Assembly (NCBI GenBank): GCA_003162475.1
Contig: PMOI01000016.1
Location: 267,629 to 331,628, forward strand
Direction of reading: 5' to 3'
Source of the DNA: Acidimicrobiaceae bacterium
Lineage (GTDB): Bacteria; Actinomycetota; Acidimicrobiia; Acidimicrobiales; RAAP-2
DNA: 64,000 nt
The number at the start of each line of letters is the position of its first letter. The stretch's first letter is position 1. The notes under the pieces were generated by a model. That model was not told the origin of the DNA. It saw only the letters and a program-made list of their open reading frames with translations, and ran no database searches. This document shows positions 59,344 to 64,000 of the stretch, piece by piece. Position numbers and translations under genes: made by a program.

Positions 59344-59889
59344 TTAGTCCTGCTTCGAGGCCTCAATGGCGATCTCGAGGACGATCTTGTGGCTAACGAT
59401 GACGCTGCCGTTCTCAAGGGCGCCTTCGAAGTTGACGCCGAAGTCACGACGGTCAATCTCGGTCGTGGCCTCGAAACCCACGACGGTCACGCCGGGGAGC
59501 ATTGAAGGGCTACTGCCCAGGTACTCGACGTCAAACGTCAGGCTCTTCGTCACGTCACGAACGGTGAGGTCGCCCACCAATTCGTACTTGTCGCCACTCT
59601 TTGCGGTGATCTTCGTTGACGTGAAGTTCACCTTGGGGAACTTCTCCTGCTCGAGAAAGTCGGCACTGCGCAAGTGATTGTCACGCATCTCGTTGTTCGT
59701 TGAAATACTCGAGGCTTCAGCCTCGGCTTCGACGTGCGAGGTCTCGACCGTCTCGCCAATGGTGAGGGTGCCGGAAAACTCGGTGAAACTACCGCGTACC
59801 TTTGACGCCACGAGGTGACGGGCCATGAAGCCAAAAGTCGAATGGACGGGGTCAATGGTGTAAACACCGGGAGCGGGAATGTTGCTCAT
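59344..59889 (-). CDS. YceI-family lipocalin-like protein
   Basis: A 181-residue YceI beta-barrel protein. YTIDPVHSTFGFMARHLVASKVRGSF is the family opening, AEASSISTNNEMRDNHLRSADFLE and the later VVGDLTVRDVTKSLTFDVEYLG are conserved. YceI proteins bind isoprenoids or hydrophobic molecules and are often stress-induced; this one has no signal peptide, so cytosolic. AGGAGATCCAC precedes ATG 59889. Expression is from a strong promoter overlapped by an inverted repeat, divergent from marR. Confidence 0.95.
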   Translation of the reverse strand: MSNIPAPGVYTIDPVHSTFGFMARHLVASKVRGSFTEFSGTLTIGETVETSHVEAEAEASSISTNNEMRDNHLRSADFLEQEKFPKVNFTSTKITAKSGDKYELVGDLTVRDVTKSLTFDVEYLGSSPSMLPGVTVVGFEATTEIDRRDFGVNFEGALENGSVIVSHKIVLEIAIEASKQD

Positions 59890-59930
59890 GTGGATCTCCT
59901 ATATATATGGACAGTTAGTTGCCGAACGTC

Positions 59931-59960
59931 ATTATAGTTGCTTATGCAACTACTTGTCAA
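59931..59960 (-). promoter_or_regulatory. strong yceI promoter
   Basis: Minus-strand TTGACA (forward 59955-59960), 18 nt spacer, TATAAT (59931-59936): near-consensus sigma70. Operator 1 lies in the spacer. Confidence 0.75.
59935..59952. promoter_or_regulatory. MarR operator 1
   Basis: TAGTTGC-TTAT-GCAACTA, a perfect 18-bp palindrome, overlaps the spacer and -10 edge of the yceI promoter. A site of this shape is typical of MarR-family repressors. The adjacent marR gene is the obvious regulator (inference). Confidence 0.7.
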
Positions 59961-59962
59961 GA

Positions 59963-59981
59963 AGTTACTTAATAAGCAACT
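59963..59981. promoter_or_regulatory. MarR operator 2
   Basis: AGTTACTTA-A-TAAGCAACT, one mismatch from a palindrome and similar to operator 1. It overlaps the -35 (TTACTT, 59965-59970) and spacer of the marR promoter, so autorepression is expected. A third half-site, TTAGTTGC, is at 59915-59922. Confidence 0.6.
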
Positions 59982-59987
59982 AAATGG

Positions 59988-59993
59988 TATAGT
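59988..59993 (+). promoter_or_regulatory. marR -10 box, leaderless
   Basis: TATAGT followed by 6 nt (GAGGGG) and the ATG at 60000. The GAGGGG could be mistaken for a Shine-Dalgarno but is adjacent to the start. Confidence 0.65.
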
Positions 59994-59999
59994 GAGGGG

Positions 60000-60458
60000 A
60001 TGTCGATCTCCGCCAGCGCGTGCCCCTCAGGCGACGAGAAAGTCGTCCTCTTCGGTCTCCTTCTCGATACAAACGCCCGACTGACGAAAGAGCTCGGCGC
60101 GGCCCTCGAGTCCTCGTGCCAGTTACCCCTCGCCTGGTTCGAGGTAATGCTGCAACTACGCCAGTCCCCCGACGGTCGCCTCAAGATGAGTCAGATGGCC
60201 GACGCGATCGTCCACTCGACGGGCGGCACGACCCGACTGGTTGACCGGCTCGAAGAAGCCGGTCTCGTTCGACGCGAACACTGTCCGAGCGACCGTCGCT
60301 CCATCTTTGTCGCAATCACGGACGAAGGAAACTCGAAACTCGACGAAGCACTCGGCGTTCACCTCGAGTATTTGGACGAAAATTTGGGCGCTCGACTCGA
60401 CACCTCCGAGCGTGAAGTGTTGGCACGGTTACTGTCGAAACTCAACGTTTCGCACTAG
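60000..60458 (+). CDS. MarR-family transcriptional regulator
   Basis: A 152-residue winged-helix repressor. Helices with LAWFEVMLQLRQSPDGRLKMSQMADAIVHSTGGTTRLVDRLEEAGLVRRE form the DNA-binding wHTH and wing (CPSDRRSIFVAITDEG). Dimer helices at both ends. It probably controls itself and yceI through the two inverted repeats in the intergenic region. Ligand unknown. Its stop overlaps the convergent ileS stop (bases 60455-60458). Confidence 0.94.
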   Translation: MSISASACPSGDEKVVLFGLLLDTNARLTKELGAALESSCQLPLAWFEVMLQLRQSPDGRLKMSQMADAIVHSTGGTTRLVDRLEEAGLVRREHCPSDRRSIFVAITDEGNSKLDEALGVHLEYLDENLGARLDTSEREVLARLLSKLNVSH

Positions 60459-63400
60459 ATCTTCTTTACCCACGCCACGGCGTCGCGCCCGTCGTCGAGG
60501 TCGAGTCGCGTTCCTTCACCCACACCCTCGCTCGCAAGGACTTCAACGGCCAACACTTCGCTGGCCAGTGTCGCGAAGCCCTCGACGAGATCGTCGAGTC
60601 CCGTCACGTTTAAGACGATTCGATCGGCCACGTCGAGCCCCGAGTTCTTTCGTAGATCTTGGACTTGACGCACCACGTCACGCAGGTACCCGCGACGGAG
60701 GAGATCGTCGTCAAGTGCGAGGTCGAGCGCGACCACTTCGGCACCGTCGCGCGAGACCGCGTAGCCCCCCTGTCCCTTCACCCGTAACTCCACGTCGTCG
60801 CCGCTCAACTCGAACGTGCCCGTCGACAACGTCACGCTCACGGCGTTGCCCGACTCGAGGGCCGCAGCCGCCGCCACTGAGTCGAGCGCAGCGAGCGCGG
60901 GCTTGAGCTCTTTGACGGCCTCGCCGAGGCGCGGTCCGACGACGCGAAAGTTCGGTACGAGCTCGAAGGTCAACACGTCCGCCAACTCGCGTCCGTATTC
61001 GAGCATGTCGACGTTCAGTTCATCTTCGACAACGCCGGCGGGAGGAAGAGGAGAGCTCGGACCCAAGAATACGAGCGCGCGCGCGAGGGGTTGGCGGACC
61101 TTGACGCCCGCTTCGGCGCGCGCGGCGCGACCAAGTGAGGTCAGTCGTCGCGCGACGTCCATGGAGGATTCGAGCGCGACGTTGCGTCGGGTCAAGTCAG
61201 CCTTGGGCCAGTCGACCAGGTGTACGGAGTCGTTGTCACTCACGTCGTTCAGCTCTTGGAAGAGACGTTCAGTGACGAAGGGGCAGAACGGCGCCAAGAG
61301 CAAGGTCACGCGTTGGAGCACCTCCAACAAGGTGGCCTGGGCGGCCAAGGAGTCCGACGGCGGGGTGTTCGGGTCGGTGCGCCAGAAACGTCGGCGACTT
61401 CGCCGCACGTACCAGTTCGAGAGGTCGTCGATCAACGCCGAGATCGCCGCGGTCCCGCCGAGGGGCTCGTAGCCGTCGAGGGCGTCGGTGACCGTCTGGG
61501 TCACCGACTCGACACGAGAGAGAATCCACTGGTCGATCGCGCTGCGATCTTCGAAGGCGGGGATCTCTGGATCGTGGGGATCGAAATGGTTGAGCGACGC
61601 GTAGGTCGTGAAGAAACTAAAGGTGTTCCACAACGTCGCGAGCGTCTCACGAAGGGACGCGTCGATGGGGCCGAGTCCCGCGCGCGTCGAGGTCCACGGT
61701 GAACCTTGGGAGAACATCCACCAGCGAAGTGGATCGGCGCCGCGAGTGTTCAGTACCTCCCACGGGTCGATGACGTTGCCCACGGACTTGCTCATCTTCT
61801 TTCCCGACTCGTCAACGATGTGACCGAGGCAGAGCACGTGCTCGTAGGGTTTCGCGTCAAAGACCAGCGTGTTCACGGCGAGCAGCGTGTAGAACCAGCC
61901 GCGCGTCTGATCGATGGCTTCGACAACGAGCTGCGCAGGGAACTGCATGGCCTCGGCACTGCCGGCCACGTGGGGGTAGCCCACCTGCGCGGCGGGCATC
62001 GAGCCCGCGTCGAACCACGCGTCGATGACCGGCTCGACGCGGCGCGCCTCCTTGGCGCACTCCGGACAGGGGAAAACGACCTCGTCGATGACGGGGCGAT
62101 GCGGCTCGACGTCGCTTAGATCTCGTCCCGTGAGGTCCGAGAGTTCGGCGCGCGAGCCCACGCAGGTCAGGTGGTTTTCCTCACAACGCCAAATCGGCAG
62201 CGGCGTGCCCCAGTAGCGGTCGCGCGACAGCGCCCAGTCGACGTTGTTCTCGAGCCACTCGCCCATTCGACCGTCGCGAATGTGCGCGGGGTGCCAGTCG
62301 ACGGTGGCATTCTCCGCGAGCATCTGTTCCTTGAACTTGCTCGTCGCGACGTACCAACTGGGCTTCGCCCAGTAGATGAGGACCGTTCCGCAGCGCCAGC
62401 AGTGCGGCAGCGAGTGGGTGTAGTCGTATCGTCTGAGCAAGAGACCGCGGCGCTCAAGTTCGTCGTTGATCTCGTGATTGGTGTCGCGAACGTGCTTACC
62501 CTCGAGCCACGGTACGGCCGCCGTGAACGTACCGTCGGGTCCGACGGGATTCAACGTGGGAAGTCCGTTGTCTCGAGCGATTTGACGGTCGATCTCGCCA
62601 AACGCCGGCGACTGGTGCACGAGGCCCGTGCCGTCTTCGGTGGTCACGTAGTCCGCCGCGACGACGTAACAGGTGTCGACGTCGTCGGGTAGCGCCACAT
62701 CAGTGAAGGGCCGCTGGTAGTGCACGCCCACGAGGGCACTGCCGAGAAAAGTTCCCGTCGAGGTGGCGTTTTCGCCAAAGAGCGACGTCGCCAAGTCTTC
62801 GGCCACGACCATGCCATCAATGACGGCGTAGGTGACGTCGGGATTCACGGCGACGGCCACGTTGGAGAGCAAGGTCCAGGGCGTCGTCGTCCACACGGCC
62901 AGGCGCGTGGCCCCAGCCAGATCACTTCGTTCGCTCGCGTCGGTAAGGGCGAACGTCACGTAGGCGCTCTCGTCGGTCTCGTCGGTGTGGACTCCGGGTT
63001 GACCCAGTTCGTGTGAAGAGAGTCCGGTCTCACAACGTGGGCAGTACGGGATGACCTTCAAGTCCTCGTAGAGCAGCCCCTTGTCGAAGAGTTGCTTCAG
63101 GTGCCACCACACCGATTCCACGTAGGTCGGATGGAAGGTGTAGTACGCGTGCTCCATATCGGTCCAATAACCAATGCGATCGGTCAGACGCTCGAACTCG
63201 CCCACGTAGGTAAGGACGGACTCGCGACAGAGGCGGGTGAACTCGGCCACACCCACCTTCTCTTCGATCATCTTCTTGCCCGACACGCCCAGTTGCTTTT
63301 CGACCTGTACTTCAACGGGCAAGCCGTGGGTGTCCCAGCCGGCGCGGCGCGCCACGTAACGGCCGCGCATGGTGTGGTAGCGACAGAAGAGGTCCTTGTA

Positions 63401-63589
63401 AACGCGCGCCCAGACGTGGTGCAGCCCCGGCATCCCGTTCGCCGTCGGCGGCCCTTCGTAAAAGACCCAGGGCTCGGCGCCCTCGCGCAGTTTCATCGAA
63501 CGTTCAAAGACGTTGTTGGCCTTCCAACGGGCGAGCTCGGCTTCTTCTAGAGCCACGAATTCAAGTTCGGCGCTGACGGGGCGGAACAT
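60455..63589 (-). CDS. ileS: isoleucyl-tRNA synthetase, type 2 (eukaryotic/archaeal-like)
   Basis: A 1044-residue class I synthetase. The HIGH-equivalent is in PPTANGMPGLHHVWARVYKD, the KMSKS loop in ESGKKMSKSVGNVIDPW, and the CP1 editing domain lies at about 180-400. Long length and the GLHH signature put it in the type 2 group found in Mycobacterium and other actinobacteria, often resistant to mupirocin (family knowledge; not tested here). GAAGGAG lies 6 nt before ATG 63589. Only about 70 nt separate it from the divergent GNAT gene, so there is no room for a T-box. Confidence 0.97.
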   Translation of the reverse strand: MFRPVSAELEFVALEEAELARWKANNVFERSMKLREGAEPWVFYEGPPTANGMPGLHHVWARVYKDLFCRYHTMRGRYVARRAGWDTHGLPVEVQVEKQLGVSGKKMIEEKVGVAEFTRLCRESVLTYVGEFERLTDRIGYWTDMEHAYYTFHPTYVESVWWHLKQLFDKGLLYEDLKVIPYCPRCETGLSSHELGQPGVHTDETDESAYVTFALTDASERSDLAGATRLAVWTTTPWTLLSNVAVAVNPDVTYAVIDGMVVAEDLATSLFGENATSTGTFLGSALVGVHYQRPFTDVALPDDVDTCYVVAADYVTTEDGTGLVHQSPAFGEIDRQIARDNGLPTLNPVGPDGTFTAAVPWLEGKHVRDTNHEINDELERRGLLLRRYDYTHSLPHCWRCGTVLIYWAKPSWYVATSKFKEQMLAENATVDWHPAHIRDGRMGEWLENNVDWALSRDRYWGTPLPIWRCEENHLTCVGSRAELSDLTGRDLSDVEPHRPVIDEVVFPCPECAKEARRVEPVIDAWFDAGSMPAAQVGYPHVAGSAEAMQFPAQLVVEAIDQTRGWFYTLLAVNTLVFDAKPYEHVLCLGHIVDESGKKMSKSVGNVIDPWEVLNTRGADPLRWWMFSQGSPWTSTRAGLGPIDASLRETLATLWNTFSFFTTYASLNHFDPHDPEIPAFEDRSAIDQWILSRVESVTQTVTDALDGYEPLGGTAAISALIDDLSNWYVRRSRRRFWRTDPNTPPSDSLAAQATLLEVLQRVTLLLAPFCPFVTERLFQELNDVSDNDSVHLVDWPKADLTRRNVALESSMDVARRLTSLGRAARAEAGVKVRQPLARALVFLGPSSPLPPAGVVEDELNVDMLEYGRELADVLTFELVPNFRVVGPRLGEAVKELKPALAALDSVAAAAALESGNAVSVTLSTGTFELSGDDVELRVKGQGGYAVSRDGAEVVALDLALDDDLLRRGYLRDVVRQVQDLRKNSGLDVADRIVLNVTGLDDLVEGFATLASEVLAVEVLASEGVGEGTRLDLDDGRDAVAWVKKI

Positions 63590-63662
63590 GTATCTCCTTC
63601 AATGAACTCTCACATCGTAGTGAACGCCATGAAGTCTTCGAGCCCGCACGTACTGTGGTGTC
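63590..63662. promoter_or_regulatory. ileS/GNAT divergent promoter region
   Basis: A 73 bp gap. TACTGT (63651-63656) ends 6 nt before the GNAT GTG at 63663, again a leaderless arrangement. Confidence 0.55.
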
Positions 63663-64000
63663 GTGTCAAATCTCATCATTGACGACGAACCCATAACGTC
63701 GCACGGTGCGCTCAGCGTCTACTACGCCGCCGTCGACGAACTGAATCGCCGCTACGAAGGCAGCGACGAAGGGTCCCATCTTCAGGTAGATGAGTTGATG
63801 CCCCCACTCGGACTCTTTCTCGTCGCGCGCCTCGACGGTCACCCGATCGGGGGCGTTGGTATTCGTCCGATCAGTGAACCCGCCCTCTCGCTCGGCGAGA
63901 TCAAACGCCTTTGGGTGCGGCCGGATCAACGCCGACTAGGCGTGGGCGCTCGTCTCATGGCCGAAGCCGAGACGCGCGCTCGAGCCGTTGGGTACCTGCA
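63663..64000 (+). CDS. GNAT-family acetyltransferase, C-terminus cut by window edge
   Basis: The first 112 residues of a GNAT protein. LGLFLVARLDGHPIGGVGIRPI is beta-strand 2-4, and EIKRLWVRPDQRRLGVGARLMAEAE is motif A (R/Q-x-x-G-x-G/A), binding acetyl-CoA. Transfers an acetyl group to an amine; target unknown. The GTG at 63663 follows TACTGT at 6 nt. The gene continues beyond the window. Confidence 0.88.
   Translation, partial: MSNLIIDDEPITSHGALSVYYAAVDELNRRYEGSDEGSHLQVDELMPPLGLFLVARLDGHPIGGVGIRPISEPALSLGEIKRLWVRPDQRRLGVGARLMAEAETRARAVGYL

Noticed and set aside
63590-63662. A T-box leader before ileS
   Set aside because: Only about 70 bases separate ileS from the next gene and no T-box or terminator structure is visible.

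Overview
The window is GC-rich actinobacterial DNA. Many starts are GTG, several genes look leaderless, and the gene set includes a pknB-like PASTA protein, the archaeal/eukaryotic-type IleS, actinobacterial-style ilvB and leuA attenuators, a long-form LeuA and ACT-domain SerA, and MaoC/acyl-CoA dehydrogenase genes. The mix resembles Acidimicrobiia, but I cannot fix the taxon from sequence alone. It is dense core chromosome: no rRNA, tRNA, prophage, insertion sequence or CRISPR array was recognised. The only accessory-looking items are one toxin-antitoxin pair and a peptide/amide-degradation island.

Layout. 1-4.6 kb: a MaoC hydratase (cut by the left edge), a methylsuccinyl-CoA-dehydrogenase-like enzyme and a malyl-CoA-lyase-like enzyme suggest part of an ethylmalonyl-CoA pathway; a Ni/Co permease is interspersed. 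4.7-6.6 kb: NlpC/P60 hydrolase and a divergent Lgt-like protein. 6.6-15.8 kb: leucine biosynthesis (leuB-ilvE, greA-leuCD, and leuA with a Leu-codon attenuator), mixed with an acyl-CoA dehydrogenase and an SH3/PemK-like protein. 15.8-21.1 kb: a small membrane protein, an aldo-keto reductase and serine/aspartate metabolism (serA, an aspartate aminotransferase, serC). 21.2-39.0 kb: an island with an oligopeptide ABC transporter and about nine amide or peptide hydrolases, including an unusual ketopantoate-reductase-family/amidase fusion. 39.2-42.8 kb: ilvBNC behind an Ile/Leu/Val leader-peptide attenuator. 42.9-43.5 kb: RelE/YefM-type toxin-antitoxin pair. 43.5-59.1 kb: a long minus-strand run with gatCAB, an esterase, MFS pumps, SDR, a zinc-ribbon protein, a PASTA pseudokinase, ligA, mnmA, a cysteine desulfurase and an aldehyde dehydrogenase. 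59.1-64 kb: a small membrane protein, a yceI/marR divergent pair with clear operators, ileS, and a GNAT gene cut by the right edge.

How it fits together. The BCAA genes are split over three loci (leuB-ilvE, leuCD/leuA, ilvBNC). Two of them carry matching attenuators: a -10 box, a start codon 6 nt downstream, a short peptide rich in the pathway amino acids, then a terminator hairpin. The peptide island pairs import with cleavage of unusual amide bonds (D-, iso-, N-acyl, cyclic). A recurring signal across the window is a TANNNT box ending 6-7 nt before a start codon that has no Shine-Dalgarno, pointing to widespread leaderless translation.
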